From: Parietaria judaica
Lineage: Eukaryota; Streptophyta; Magnoliopsida; Rosales; Urticaceae
Direction of reading: 5' to 3'
Length of the DNA stretch: 64,000 bases
Assembly (NCBI GenBank): GCA_954871525.1
Contig: OX940862.1
Coordinates: 14,156,501-14,220,500, forward strand
This document shows positions 10,324 through 24,071 of this stretch, one piece after another. How positions within the stretch are numbered: position 1 is the stretch's first letter; each line of letters begins with the position of its first letter. The position numbers were made by a program, and so were the translations under genes. The notes below the pieces were generated by a model. It saw nothing but the letters and a program-made list of their open reading frames with translations. It was not told the DNA's origin and made no database searches.

Positions 10324-13095
10324 TCAGATCAGATCAGACATTCTTCTTCTGTGACGGCTGATCGTAGCTCGGAAGTTCGGATCGGAAGAAGTTACCAGTT
10401 TGCTTTTGGGCAGAGAGCTTGACTTGGCGTCTGACCCGTCGTTGCATTTCAAGCTCTCCGAGGTGTCGTCAATGGCGGATTCGACGATCTTCGCCTCGGC
10501 TAGGCTTCTTATGTTCGTGCTCCGTAGTGCGGCCTTGAAGCGGCGGTCGGAAAAGCTAATCGATTGCGAGGCTGCGAAGTTGACTGACATTCTCGTCACG
10601 GATCGCACCTGCAGATTCCGAGTCCGGTCAGCGACTGTCTTCTCGGAAGCGGTCTGCCTCTCGCGGCTGGCCACTGTGGACGTCATGAACCGAGGCAGAG
10701 ATCTCCGGGTGATTCCTCTGCTCAGTTTGTCTGTCTCTCTCGGTGTTTCAATGGCTTCCTTGAAATCTCCGCGTTGAGTTTCGAGAGCATTTTGGTTGTC
10801 ATTTTCTCGGGGTTGATCGGCAACAGAGTAGCGTTTTTTGGTCTCGCTGAGAAGGAGCTCGGATTTCTGTATCCGATTCTTTACCTTCTCGCATTCTAGT
10901 TCGGCTTCCCTCATGTGTTCTTCGAGCTCGCGGATTCTTTTCTCCTTTTGCTTCCTCAGGTCCTGAAGCAATTCCGTTTCACTCATCAGCGGCGTGACTA
11001 TGTCCCAAATTTATTAACGGAAAATTGCTAATATCGGAGGAATAACGAGGGAACATTCTGTAAACGGAGATTCAAACTTACCTCGGCTTGTAGGTTGGAC
11101 TCCACCGCTCTCGCTCGCTTTGCAAAGCACAGCGAGCAGATTGTCTCCCCGACATCGTCTTCGCACGGGCTGACATGGACGAGCATCAACACCTTTGAAC
11201 CATCACCTGCACCGATCACGATCATCCATTCACCGGTTGAATTAGATCCAGACCAACAGAATTTCTATCATCATCCAAAAATAAACGATTCATTACCTAG
11301 TGAGTCCTTAAGAATCTGCGTCAGCTTACTATTCCGGTAAGGCACGTGGCCGCGCTTCCTACGCAAGGCAGCGACCACATCGCCCAAAGCCGAGAGTGAG
11401 AGGTTTATGGCCCGTCCCTCGTCGAGTGTAAGCCCACTAGCCCCAGTTTTCAAGAGCCTCTCACTCCCTCCTAGATCGACCATCCACAACTTGCTCACCA
11501 AGCTCTTAGCTTCTGAACCACTTCCGGCGCGGAAAATGGTTATCCTCAACAAGCTGGACACGGGAAGCTAAACTATAACGCAATTACCGAACAAAGAATC
11601 GCCATGAAACTGAGAAAACGGACCTGAACGCACCAGTGAGACCTGCTCGATGCTTCGTTCACGTTGGTCCACGAAGTCGATCGGGCTCGGCGCCCCCGGT
11701 TGTACCACCACCGCGCCTTGGCGTAGTCTTGGATTTCAACTTCCGTGAGGCCTTCGATCTCGATGCTTCCCTTCGGATCCGTTTGAATGTTGAGATTGCT
11801 GCAATAGAAGTGAACTGAGAGTCAACTAAAAATCAAACAAGTTGGCTTAAAACATAAGTATAAAACTCGCAATGTTGATAAAAATAACCGAAAATATCAC
11901 TTGATCCGGTTTCGTGAATAACCAAGACATGTTATTAAAGCGAATTGGTAATCGCTTACAGATTTAAGGAAAAATAGAAATCGAATTTCGGTTTTGCCAT
12001 TACATATCAATTCAGCTCAGTTGTAAAAACCGGTCGAAACCGAACCGAGCAGTAAAAATACTACCATCTTGTGATAGCCTCATAAGCTCGGCAAGTGGGC
12101 CTCGGGGCGAGCAGATCCCGGATGCTGCCCATGTAAACCTCCAACATGCTCATCGAAAACGTCAATGACTCGCCTTCGGACGAGGCTTGAACGAAGAGCT
12201 CCTTCAGCGCTCGAGGAATGATCCCGGGCCGCTCGCTCGTGCCATCCTATAAATTGTTTCATCCCAGTTAATACCAACTGTTTGATCGCATAATTCCGGT
12301 AAAAGAACACCAGCTTGACTCACCATTGTGAATGTTTTTCCTGTGCCGGTCTGACCGTATGCTAAAATGCAGACATTGTGGCCGTCGAGCGAGGATCTCA
12401 ATATCGGTTCGACCTCAACGAAGACTTCATCTGAGGTTTTTACGAGAATATTAGAAAGAAAATAAGAAAAAGTATGGTTGATTTGAACAACTTACCTTGG
12501 CTTGCTTCTTGAGGAAAAGCCTTGTCGAATTCGAATTCTTTCCTATGTCCGCCGTTTTTAACCACAACTTTCTCTGATCCGGCGGAAACGGGCTCGCGAA
12601 TCCGCCTTGGCTCCGTGTCCAAGAATGGCCTAACTCTGCAGAAGACTCTAATGCTTCCTGAAATAGAATAATAATATAAAAAAAAGTTTCAATTATCTTT
12701 GATCATCTCGCAAAACTCGCACGCGCTTACCTTTGATGTCAATTATCTTATTCAGCGCCTCCCGGCGCTTATCGTTCCATATCCGACGCTGTAGCCTCAA
12801 CCGCGCGATTTCTCCTGCAAATCGCAACATCGAAAAGATAATAAAGAGATTTAACAAGGTTTATAAGGCGGAACTCGACGGCAATGCAAGGCTCGGATCA
12901 AAGCTTTGCACCTTCCAGATTTGATACGGACTGCGAGAGCTCGCCCTTTTCGTGCTCGGGGACGACATTGACGTCCGTGAACACGGCGGGAAACGACGGA
13001 GAATCGGGGTTCGATTCCATTGGCGAGGACATCAAGGAGTCGTTTGCGTGAAGCGATGGGAGTGAGATCTGTTCATTCTCCGTAATGACGAACAT
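10324..13095 (-). CDS. KIN-14-class kinesin with N-terminal/central motor (634 aa, 9 coding exons)
   Basis: Exons: 13095-12912, 12814-12731, 12657-12496, 12430-12324, 12246-12065, 11798-11634, 11553-11297, 11206-11082 and 10962-10324; every junction is GT-AG and phase-compatible. The motor starts near residue 92 ([11 protein letters not shown]). The ATP-binding P-loop GQTGTGKT is at 169-176, switch I NEASSRSH at 287-294 and switch II DLGGSER at 321-327 (Gly instead of Ala, as in this plant subgroup), then [14 protein letters not shown]. After the motor a coiled coil ([20 protein letters not shown]) leads to a Ser/Arg-rich disordered tail ending [11 protein letters not shown]-14 kinesins are usually minus-end-directed microtubule motors; this one resembles the KIN-14S/T-like branch with the motor near the N-terminus. 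The last acceptor (TTCAG at 10963) was chosen because a nearer-to-donor AG would give an immediate stop. Confidence 0.9.
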
Positions 13096-13820
13096 CTCTC
13101 ATGCAAATTGACAGAGTGGGAACCAGAACGCTACTTTGCGTATGAAACACAAATACCCAGAAAGAAAAGCATATATATATATATGTATGTATAGATTCTG
13201 TATTACTATTAAAGCAACAGAGACTTAAAACCCAGCTTAAACAGAGAGAGAGAGAGAGAGAGAGAGATCAAACAATAAAGGCCACAATTAATTGAAGCAA
13301 CTTATTGCCATAAGAGACCAACAAAAATCTATATGGAGAATTCCCAAGATTCGTCACTGTCAGTGTAAGAACTGTAATAAGAGTGAATCAGTGAATCACT
13401 ACCATTGGAAGTAATATATATGTATATATATATATACGTGACTTTAAAAATCTGAAGAACCCTAACATGATGCCAAACAATTGACCCAAACCCAGTAAAC
13501 AAAAAGCCGAATCATACCAAGGTTAAGAACAAACTTTGTATGAAGCTCGATGAAAGTTGAAACTCACAGCATGAGAGGAGAGAGATGGTAAATGGGTTTT
13601 GCTTCAAATGATTGAACAATCAAGCAAATTCAATGACCCAGATTAAGAGGTAAAAGTTGCAATAGTTTTGATGGCTCTCTCTGATTAGACTGATTATATA
13701 TTTATATATGTTTATATATATTTACATATTCATGTATGTGTTTTTTTTTTTATGAAGATTCTTTTTCTCTAAGTCTTAGATCTAAAGACTGAACTGAACT
13801 GTAAAGTAATAGTTTTTGCA
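13096..13820. promoter_or_regulatory. 5' UTR and promoter region of the kinesin gene, with microsatellites
   Basis: Sequence upstream of the start contains (AT)n at 13170-13182, (GA)n at 13243-13267, and TATATA tracts at 13417-13436 and 13694-13730. No single TATA box or start site can be picked with confidence. Confidence 0.4.
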
Positions 13821-16800
13821 GGTAGGAGCGTGAGGGCTGAGGGCAAAACTGGAAATAACCGGAAAGAATTGCATCCTTCTTCACTAGTTACCTGCTTTGA
13901 CCAAAAGTCAAAGCTGAAATACAGTTAAAAATACGTGTTCGGCTGACGTGTAATTGGGCAGACGAAATTGAGTGACGTGGTCGATTTCTATTGGATAGAG
14001 TTGACAGCTTTGTAGGCCTGGGTGGAGTGGATTATTATCGGTGAGTGGTGACTGGTGAGGCTATTTCCCAATGCATTATGCATAAAAGTATTAAGGACTT
14101 GCCGTTAACGGTAAATCTGTAATAATGGCGGGTAAATCTGACATATTTGAGGAAAGTGGGAGCTAAAATGTAAACTTCAACTAATTTAATACATAAAAAA
14201 ATGTATTATATAATATATATTTATATAGTGAAAGCTAAATTTATTATATTAGAAGTTAGAACTATGTTCAAAACACGAGTCGAAGTGTCCTGCATTCACA
14301 ATAAATATAAACGGCCATTTTTTTAGGGTATATAATATTTAGATCATGGTTTTAAAAATCGCGAATACGCCGACATGACGTCAACACTACCAAGAAATAC
14401 AAGACATGTCGTTGGCTCAATGTGCGCATGTCGCTTTTATCCTATTATTGTGTTTTTTGTATAACTATTTTTTTTATATTTTATTGAATTTGTGAAGAAT
14501 TTATTTGTTTTGCCGATTTTTCTCGATCTTTTAAATACTTATCGAAATAGCTTCAAATTGATAATAATCATATGATAATAATAGTTTTACGAATTATTAA
14601 TTTTACTAGAGTCATTAGCTTCTAGTAGTTTTGGTCCTCACCACTTACATGTTTTATTTTGTTCGCTAATAAACTTCGCATGTTGGGAAACCCGTGTTTG
14701 AGTCCAACTCGGGCATAAACTGCCCGTTGGAGGTGAAAACGGAACGGAAGTGCCCTTAAGAGGGTTTGCGTACAGGCTCGCTACCAATAAGAAACGGGCA
14801 AGCCCCACTCAATAGCAATTTTTTGCCCAATAATTAAAATAAAAATACTGCCTTTATGAACTTTCTAATGATGTCTTATGATTATTTCATACTTCGTGGA
14901 GTTTACCTTTTTCTAAAACAATAATATCAAGGAGTGACTATATTTCATTTATTCCTTAACTTATAAACTCCTCCTTTTTATATACTGTTGATTGTTCTTT
15001 CAGTTATTATTTAGCAGCCTTTAATTTAAAACTATATATGTAGGAATATGTCCAAATCATGGTTTAAGATGATGTGTGGTTGTGATTAAACACCCGAAAA
15101 TAAATATTTATACACTTCTAGAAGCTTAGGGCATTTTTGTTCTCAACGAAATAAGGAAATATATCAATACATCTAAAATTAGACATACTAAATCATAAAC
15201 TGAGGGCAGGAATAAACTAAGACGTGCATTCCATTTCCATTTAAGATGATGTGTAGTGGTTTGAATTTGTGAAGTACGATATGTTTTAAAGGTTGCTTTT
15301 ATGTTATTTTAGAATTTCATGTGTCACTACGATTTTCCTCCATCATAATTGAGCAGCTTTATAATAAATTGGAGACGGTACGTACCATGGAACCAATGGT
15401 TTCCGGATCTTAATAAACTAAGACGTGCATTGCATTTTTTTTATTTTCACAAATCAAATTACTTTTCAATAGAGTTTACACTTAATATTTAATTATACAC
15501 TCGCACAACCTGGTGCTAATGATGAAAATGAGAATTTTATAGATTCTAGTCAACTCCCGAGCTTTATCAAAAGTTTGTTAATGCGAACCGCTTATGTTAG
15601 AATTTGTTAGATATTTTATTTTGTCTTTAAAGAGTAGGTTTGTGGTGTTTTGAATTTGTGATGTACGAGATGTTTTAAGCTTGCTTTTTTGTTATCTTGG
15701 AATTTTATGTGTACCCACAGTTTTCCTCTACTATCATTGAGTGACTTTATAATAAATTGGAGACGTACCATGGAACTAATGGACTCCGGATCTTAAAAAA
15801 AAAAAATCGGTAGACACGGAAGTCGCGAAGTAATACGACGAACAATATTTATAATTCGACCGATGGACTTCCCACTTTTTTCATGCTTCTTCGAGGCATT
15901 ATCGGAATTCATTTTTAACATTTGTTGAAAAACAAAAAAGAAGTAACGCTTACGATTCTATAAGATTGGACTATGACGGATGGGAAATTTTAAAAACATG
16001 TTTGCATAAGGTTTAAATGCAATATTTGAATATATTAAAACGATCTTGGAAATGTCTATTTCAAATATAGTAATAATTCCATTCTGTATTTCATTATATG
16101 ACATGAAATTTATTACAAGTTACTTATATCGTTTATACTTTATATATAATATGTTAAGTATTATTTAGTTTAATTTCGTGCAGGCATAAATTCAAAGAAT
16201 AAATACGTTTTAAGTTTTTTATATATATTATTTTATTTACTTCAAAAAATTTCCAATTTGTGCTTATATATCATCAAAATAATAATAATAAAAAATAAAA
16301 AAAAAATTGACATTGTAAAGTGATAGGTGTTCAAAATTAATCGCGCATATAATATTCAGCTAAATCAATAATGTCAATCGAGTTTTAGAAAGAAAAAAAA
16401 AAAAACAATGAAAAGGATGATAACAAAAATTGATATATTATATGAAAAGAAACATTGGACATTTATTATCCTATTAAATCACATGTTTTATATTCATCCA
16501 ATAATAATATCCGAACATGTGAATGTATAAGACTCATTAATCTTCAAGACATAACTATGGATACATAATTACGTATACGCAAAGAAAACTATTTATTTTC
16601 GTCAAAGTAAAAATATCTTTAATTAATAAAGGCAATTAATTCAAAATTGATACTTATATCGGAAAAGACGTGATTTTTTTTTATTTTTTTATTATATGGG
16701 TGAATACTGAATTCAATCACAACTGCACAAACATGACCATATTTTAATGGAAGTTTGTTCATTTGAATTTACTAAATATACATACTCGTATCCAAGTCTT

Positions 16801-17997
16801 ATTACGAGCACACAATTATTAGTTTGCCCCTTGAACTCTTTAATAATATTTTGCCCCATTCACTCTCGAATATGAACAAATACTACCTCTATGCTATATA
16901 TTAACGAGTTTTCTATTAAATTTTGAGATAAACATCATAATTTCAACAATACAACAAAATTAATGAGCTCCAACGTCATGGATAGTTAAAAAATTAAAAA
17001 CCGAAATAGGCAATATAAAGACTGGAGAGAGATTGTCGATATAGACATAAAAATGACCAGAGAGATTATTTATACAAAAAAGGGTTAAAATAAATCTAAA
17101 AATGCAAAAAAAAAAAAAAACATAAATTTCTATAAATTTTGACAGAAATAACCAACATATAATAAAGGGGGCCATTTTGATACAAATTAAAAATTTACGG
17201 GAAAGAATAACAAAGTGATAAATTATAAGGGAACTTGTTATAGATTGACAAAATTTGAAAATTTAACGATATTCACTAAAAAATAAGAAGAGCCGAGTCT
17301 CTCATTAATAAAATATAAGGGGTAGGGGTACAATTCATGTATAGTTAATTTGGAGGACCAAAATGAATAAAAAATGACTTATTTGTGAATTATAGACTTG
17401 CGTATTAAAAGGTTGGTTAACTATTGGAGGGACAATAAGGTCACAACTAGCCTGGCCTTTTTGTTTTAGCACCCTTTTGACCCCAACCAACTGTTTTTTG
17501 TACAAACAACTCACATCCACGTGCAAACTTTATCATCTTGCCCCTAATTAAAACTGAAATTAAATGAACAAGGAGATAATATTTAAAAACATACGTTGGT
17601 ATGGCCTACAAGCCACCATGCTTAATTTATTTTTGCTGATATTACCAATATGTTTTACAAATAACTGGCACAAATCAGCCTTGATCTTGTTTATAAAAAT
17701 ATAAATTGAAATCCCTACATTTACTTTCAAATATTTTGATTGTACATTTTGTTTTCGTACAAAATATCTCAAAGAAATGTACAAAATAATATAAAAAGAA
17801 ATGCACACATAATTGAAAATAAAGGATTATACATTATCATTTTAAGGTTAATGACTACAGTAGTGCAAACAATTAACTAAAAAATTGTACGAAATATTCA
17901 TTTAGTTGTTTTTTTTTAATTTAGACATTGTGCAATTATTCTTAAAATTGGTCACATTAGTAACATTTTTTTTATATCGTAGATGGTAAAACTCTAA
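13821..17997. other. AT-rich intergenic DNA, no gene recognised
   Basis: Only short, low-complexity open frames occur. Apart from the duplication at 15251-15797 and poly-A/T tracts, nothing was identified. Confidence 0.6.
15251..15797. repeat. Direct duplication of about 160 bp
   Basis: The block 15251-15411 (GTTTGAATTTGTGA ... GGTTTCCGGATCTTA) recurs at 15643-15797 with substitutions and small indels, both ending in TAATAAATTGGAGACG...CCATGGAAC...CCGGATCTTA. It is diverged, so old. No coding content. Confidence 0.75.
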
Positions 17998-18527
17998 GGA
18001 GCCGTTTGACTTTCTTTTATATAGTTATTTATTGTCTTATAATTCTAAATTTTTAAAAAGCGATGTTAGAAACACTGTTTGGTTAGGGTACTTAAAGCAA
18101 ATTTATAATTATGTTTCCGGGGTTTGAAATTTATATTAAAAAAACACAATAATAATAATAAAATATGTTTTCTATTTGGTTCAACTTATTTATTTTAATA
18201 TTAACTGTATTATATTTATTTTTATCCGAAATTTTGAAACTCAAAGTTTTTCTACGAACCTCATACGAATTCATACTATATATCACTGGAAACCTTGCGA
18301 CGAGAAGAGTCCAATGATAGGCGGGAAACTGTAATTTTGACGTATTTTTTAAAATGTTATATATAAATTAAAAAATATTGTCAAAACAGTTTAATAGAAA
18401 ACATAACCAAACAATTTTTAAAATATTCTAAAATATGATTATAAATCTATTTTTTAGAATTAGAGAACATGATTATAATTATGAAATAGAATTAGAGAAC
18501 ATGATTAAAAGAAAAACAAACGGCACC
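17998..18527. mobile_element. PIF/Harbinger-type MITE (530 bp)
   Basis: Left end GGAGCCGTTTGACTTTCTTTT and the reverse complement of the right end GGTGCCGTTTGTTTTTCTTTT are terminal inverted repeats, flanked on both sides by TAA (17995-17997 and 18528-18530), the 3-bp target duplication typical of PIF/Harbinger. The interior is AT-rich and non-coding. It must have been moved by a transposase encoded elsewhere. Confidence 0.75.
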
Positions 18528-18937
18528 TAAGACTCTTAAATTGTTTTACTATGATAATATAAATATTTTAAAAACCCCGAGTTTTAATATCATATATCCT
18601 TAGAATTACAAAATATAATGCCTGAACATTGTTATAATGATCATAATTCAGTAAGCTAAACATGTTATTAAAAAAAGTATGCCAAACATGTTTTTCTCTT
18701 TCCAAATACGTGTCTTAAGACTTTTTAGTTGTATTGATACATTTTAAATATAATGTTGAGTCGTTTAATTTTATGTATTTGTGCCGGGGAAGGATTTTTT
18801 TTAATTGATATAGAATATTTAAACAAATGAATTTGACAAAACACAATAAATAAAAAAGAATGGATAAGCATGAAAATGACAAGTAATTTTTTTTAATTGA
18901 TGAAAATGACAAGTATTTATGTATTTATGGACACACA

Positions 18938-20006
18938 TAGAGTTGTCAAGTGGGCCGGGTCGGCCCAGGCCCACCCGCCCCGACTCGTAAAAAAAGCGGG
19001 TTCGCCCCGCCTCGCCCGTTTTTTTTTTTTGTGGGTCGGGCTAGACTCGCTCCTATCAAAAGGGTGAGGCTGGGTTATGCTTTTATAGGCCCGCCCCGAA
19101 CCCGCCCCGCCCCGCCCCGCCCGTTTTTTTTTGTGGGTCGGGCTAGACTCGCTCCTATCAAAAGGGTGAGGCTGGGTTATGCTTAGGCCCGCCCCGAACC
19201 CGCCCCGCCTCGCCCAAAAAGCCCACCCCGCCTCGCCCCGTTCAAAAGTCTGCCCCGCCCCGAAGCCCACATAAACCCGCCCCCGTGGCAAACTCGCCCC
19301 GCCCCGTTTAAAAAAGCCCACATAAACCATATTTTAGATATATATTTTTTTAAATCTAAACTATATTTAATTTTCTATGCAGGTATTTCGATGATAGTTG
19401 TGGTTAAATATTATGAACTAGTTCCAGTTTCTTCATTATTTTTATGGTTTTGCTCTACTATCTGAAGTGTTTGATGCTATACGTTTCTAAACATTTTGTG
19501 TGTTTTTGTGTTCTCATTCCTCTACAACTCAATGAAGTGTTTGATGTTTTGTGCTCATTGTTTTAGTTTTCTTTTCATGATCAATAGTTTCTAATTATGC
19601 AATTAAATTTTATTTACATTATACTATTCTACTTTTAAAATAAATATTTGAATATCGAGTAAATACAAAAAAATAAAAATAAAGGTATTAATGTTTTGTT
19701 AAAAGTCCACTATCTTGTAAAATTCTTGATAAACGTAAAAATGTATTTACTTTCCGTTAAAATCCAACCCGTTTTGGTTTGTGAAAATTGAAAAGCCCAC
19801 CAAATTCGACCCGTAAAAGCCAACTAAACTCGACTCGTAAAGGCCACTAAATCGACTCGTAAAAAGCCCGCCCCGCCTCGCCCCGCGACATTGTGGGTTC
19901 GGGGTCATGGGCCGGGGTGGCCCTTGATGCCTTTTTCAAAACCCGCCCCGCACATTGAACGGGTTGTGGGCCGGGTTGGCCCACCCCGGCCCACTTGACA
20001 CCTCTA
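18938..20006. mobile_element. Non-autonomous hAT element (1,069 bp) with perfect 8-bp target duplication
   Basis: The ends are inverted repeats TAGAGKTGTCAAGTGGGCC, flanked by GACACACA at 18930-18937 and 20007-20014. The subterminal zones are packed with CCCGCC/GGCGGG-like motifs, and a block around GGGTCGGGCTAGACTCGC is duplicated internally (19030-19100 and 19133-19205). The interior is AT-rich with no transposase, so the element is mobilised in trans. Open frames across the GC-rich ends are composition artefacts. Confidence 0.92.
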
Positions 20007-20014
20007 GACACACA

Positions 20015-20800
20015 CTAAGTTTGTAAATTGTCCGTTGTGAAATATATCACATTTAATTTCTATATTATTATGTTTCTATAAAAAATTATCTTTCTTTTAT
20101 TTACTTAAATATTTTGTTTCTATATTTATTCCATTCGTATATATTGCGTGCTATTGACTTGATAAGGGAAAAATATAAATACAAATCCAAATTATAAGTT
20201 TAAAAAGGATACAATATAAAATACAAAGTATAAAATAAGAAGAAGAAAAAAAAAGTTGAAAAACTACAAAAGAGCAATAAGAAAAAATTATAAAACAAAT
20301 CATATAATATATTTGCAAAATAAAATAATGTATAACAAAAGTATAAAATAAGAGATATCCATAAATACGAGGAAATTATATTATTTTTATTTGGTCTTTC
20401 AAATGTAATGATAAGTTAAAAATAAATTTTTTAATTCAGTTTAGACAAGATATATGAATATAGTATTTATATATATAAAAAAATATATATGAATATAGTA
20501 TTTGTAAGCGTGAAAGTAATATGTGAAAAAAATTCATAAAATGGTCCATGAATGTTTAATAATAGTCCAAAATATAATAATAATTAAATAGGATGAAAAC
20601 GGGGAAAAACTTTACAGAATTAAAATTTCAAAGCAGGGGATTAAATTATTAAATAAAATATGGAAAAACATTTGTGTAACAATTCCAGAATCAACGACCA
20701 TTTAAAACAAAGTTTTCCCTAAAAAAAAAAAAAGTTTTTCCAACTCTACGCACATCCTCACTCGTTCGTGAGCCACGCGCCGAGGGCGATTCCGTAATCA
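20015..20800. other. AT-rich intergenic DNA
   Basis: No coding signal. Composition changes sharply to GC-rich near 20755, where the promoter region of the WD40 gene begins. Confidence 0.6.
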
Positions 20801-20875
20801 GAAATCACATCCTCGCCCATTCCCGAACCCTTCGGCCTCGCGCCTACGAACGCAAGCGACAAATGCTCGCACGCC

Positions 20876-20899
20876 CCACGCGCCTCTCGGGGCGCGTGG
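20876..20899. promoter_or_regulatory. Perfect GC-rich inverted repeat in the WD40 gene promoter
   Basis: CCACGCGCC (20876-20884) and GGCGCGTGG (20891-20899) form a 9-bp stem with a 6-base loop, about 200 bp upstream of the likely 5' UTR. It could be a hairpin or a dimeric factor site; the role is unknown. Confidence 0.45.
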
Positions 20900-21558
20900 C
20901 TCGGTAGAGTCTCGGCCCCGTGGTTTATCTGCTGCGCGCAAAGACGGTTTTGCCCCGGCCGAGAGCGAAGAAATCGGAGTCAAAGCCTTGATACCCACAA
21001 AAAAAAATAAAAAGGAAGTCGAAATCCACACATCAGTTTTTTCACTCTCGTGCTTTCTCTCTCTACAAGACTTTCTCTCTCTAGAAGCAGCTTCGTCAGT
21101 GCAGAGAACCCAAACCATCGAAGACGAAGGAGGAAATCGGCAATCTCTGATCGACGAGGTTAGGGTTTCGTTTTCGCCTTCCTTCCTTAGCCGCTCGCGG
21201 CTTTCGCTTCTTTTGGTTCCAAGTTTGGCTTTGATTTGAGTCCCTATCGGTTGGCAATCTCGCGCGTTCGTTTGAGGTTTCGACTTGGAGTTAGGGTTTG
21301 GTGAATGTGTGTTTTTCGGCTTTTTGGATGTACCGATTGCCGAATTGCTCGAAGATCAGTGGTTTTTCGTAATCCAGTTTAATTTTGACCGGGTTTTCAG
21401 GAGGATTGAAGCTGTCAATTTGCTAGACCTCTTTACGGGCTAATTTTCAATGTTTGGTGCTGTGATTTTTGCAGATTTTAGCTTCCTTGACTTTGAATTG
21501 GTCCGATTGGTTGTTTGATATCTGGAATTCTGTGTTTCTGTTTACAGTGGCTTCTGCG

Positions 21559-24032
21559 ATGCACCGTGTGGGTAGCGCAGGGAACACATCCTCCTCAACC
21601 CGTCCTCGGAAGGAGAAAAGATTGACATATGTTTTGAGTGATTCTAATGATACGAAGGTGAGTTTGTCATTTCCTGTTGGGTCGTGTCTGGTTTTCGTCT
21701 TCTCGGTCGTTGTCGTGGTTGTTGCTTGGAGATTTCATTGTTAGTTTATTTGTAATTCAGTGTCTATACTTAGAAGATTCATTAATCAACCTTAGTTTCC
21801 ATGAATTGCCAGTAATAAGTACAATGCAAATTAGGGAAGATCAGTATCACACGAATGCACTAGCTGAGCATCGGATACATTGGATTTTACTATTTTTTGC
21901 CGCGCTTTTGTATTATAAATGCTTGTTCCTATGCTAGTATGCTTAACTTCCATCTGCTGTTAATTATCATTTTGTTAAGGGGTCTGTTCTAAAATGATGT
22001 CATATTTGCTTATTGCATGTTTCCCTATTTGCAGCACTATGCAGGCATAAACTGTTTGGCTTTACGAAAGTCAGTAGTTTCCGACGAGTGTGATTATCTT
22101 TTCACTGGAAGCCGTGATGGCACATTGAAAAGATGGGCATTGAGTGAAGATGATGCCACTTGCTCTTCTACATTCGAGTCGCATGTGGATTGGGTATAAG
22201 AATTATTTGCTTATAACGCTAAAAAAAGAATGATTAAATTTTTACCTTGCGTGCTTATTGTCAAATTAGACCCCCATAACTAAGAAAAGGGATTTAATTG
22301 CAGGTAAACGATGCTGTCCTCGCAGGTGATAACACTCTTGTTTCCTGTTCTTCTGATACCACCCTCAAGGTTGATTATTGATTACTGTTTAGAGGTTTAT
22401 ATTAGATTATACCTAATTTAAATTTGGTTTCCTGTATGTAATCAATGCAATATTTGCTGTATTACAGACATGGAACTGCTTGTCTGATGGAGCTTGCACG
22501 AGGACTCTTCGCCAGCACTCTGACTATGTTACATGTCTCGCCACTGCAGGGAAAAATGTAATTCAATCGTCAACCTTTATGTTGGATCATTTTGCTTGGA
22601 TGACAGATCCCTGTTAGCTATTACCATATCATATATTTCCTATATTTAGCTCAAGTTTACTCATTTGTGCAATTTCTGCCCCAAGTTTTGTTTGATGCAT
22701 CATGCATCTTTCCCTTTTGAAATTTCATTTGTGAACTTTCTTTCAGAAATTTCAGTTTGGTGCATATTGTCCTTTAATTTTCATTTTAGTACTATTTTTC
22801 CCCACGAAGTTTCATTTTAATGTAGAATACAATAAATTGATAGTTCAGGGGTTAAAAGTTCACCAAGGTGAAAATTCAGGTGACAGGAGCATTGAAATTG
22901 AATTTCAGAGGGAACCCCAAAATCAAATTTAAGAGGCAAACTGCACCAATGAATAAAATCAAAGTGGTTTACTGACTATTACTCTATAGTATAACTTGTT
23001 GGTTTTCTAGGCATAAATCATTAAATTGTATAAGTTATAGATGTGATGCTTTCATAGTGTCGTGCATTTTAGAGCAATGTTGTTGCCTCCGGTGGATTGG
23101 GAGGGGAAGTGTTCATATGGGATCTTGAAGCCTCACTCTCTCCAACTTCAAAGCAAGGCGATGCAATGGAAGAAGATTGTTCAAATGGTATAAATGGATC
23201 AGGGCATCCGCTTCCTATGACCAGTTTACGAAGCATCAACTCAAGCAACAATATTTCTGTCCAAACCACCCAAACACACGGTTACGTTCCATTATCTGCC
23301 AAAGGTCACAAGGAGTCGGTTTATGCCTTGGCGATGAATGATAGTGGAACGATTCTCGTGTCTGGCGGGACGGAGAAGGTACTTCTAGAATTAATCCTTG
23401 TTGTTTGTCTGAGATTTTATTTGATATTTTTCAAGAAGGGAAATGTGAGCTTAGATTCGTGATTTAGTCTTAGTTTGGGGTTATTTAGTCTTTTGATCGA
23501 TTTAGTCTATTTAAGCTAGATGAATGACTCATTGTTAAGGTATTCTCTGTTAGATTTATATTAGCTAGAGTAGTTCTTGGAGCTCTTTTTCTAAATATCA
23601 ATTAAGCTCAGTGTTTTTTTGAGATCATCAATTTGGGTTCAATCAGTTTCCTAGAGTGAGTTTTTTTTTCTCGTCCAGTCGAAGATTACCAAAATGCAAT
23701 TTACTTGTTTTAATTGCTGCTATATGGTCTAGGTTGTCAGAGTTTGGGATCCGAGAAGTGGTTCAAAGACGATGAAGCTTAGAGGGCATTCAGATAACAT
23801 CAGGGTTTTGCTTCTAGATTCTACTGGCAGGTTCGTTGATTTTTTGGGGTTTTTAACGTTAAACTACTGTAAGATGCTTCTTGCCTGTATAAGTATTTTT
23901 TTTTTCTCGTTGGGGAAATAATTATAAATAGCTCATAATTTTAAGGGTTAACTTTAAGTTGATGTGTTTCAAATACAGCTTTCTTATCCTACTAGATATA
24001 GAACATTATGCATACATAACACTTGATAATCC

Positions 24033-24071
<39 letters not shown>

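Noticed and set aside
14690..14810. tRNA-like or SINE-like block with GTGTTTGAGTCC
   Set aside because: Only one B-box-like motif; no A box, no cloverleaf and no poly-A tail or target duplication.
18917..19330. 137-codon minus-strand ORF and matching plus-strand ORF
   Set aside because: It lies across the GC-rich subterminal repeats of the hAT element at 18938-20006 and reflects composition only.
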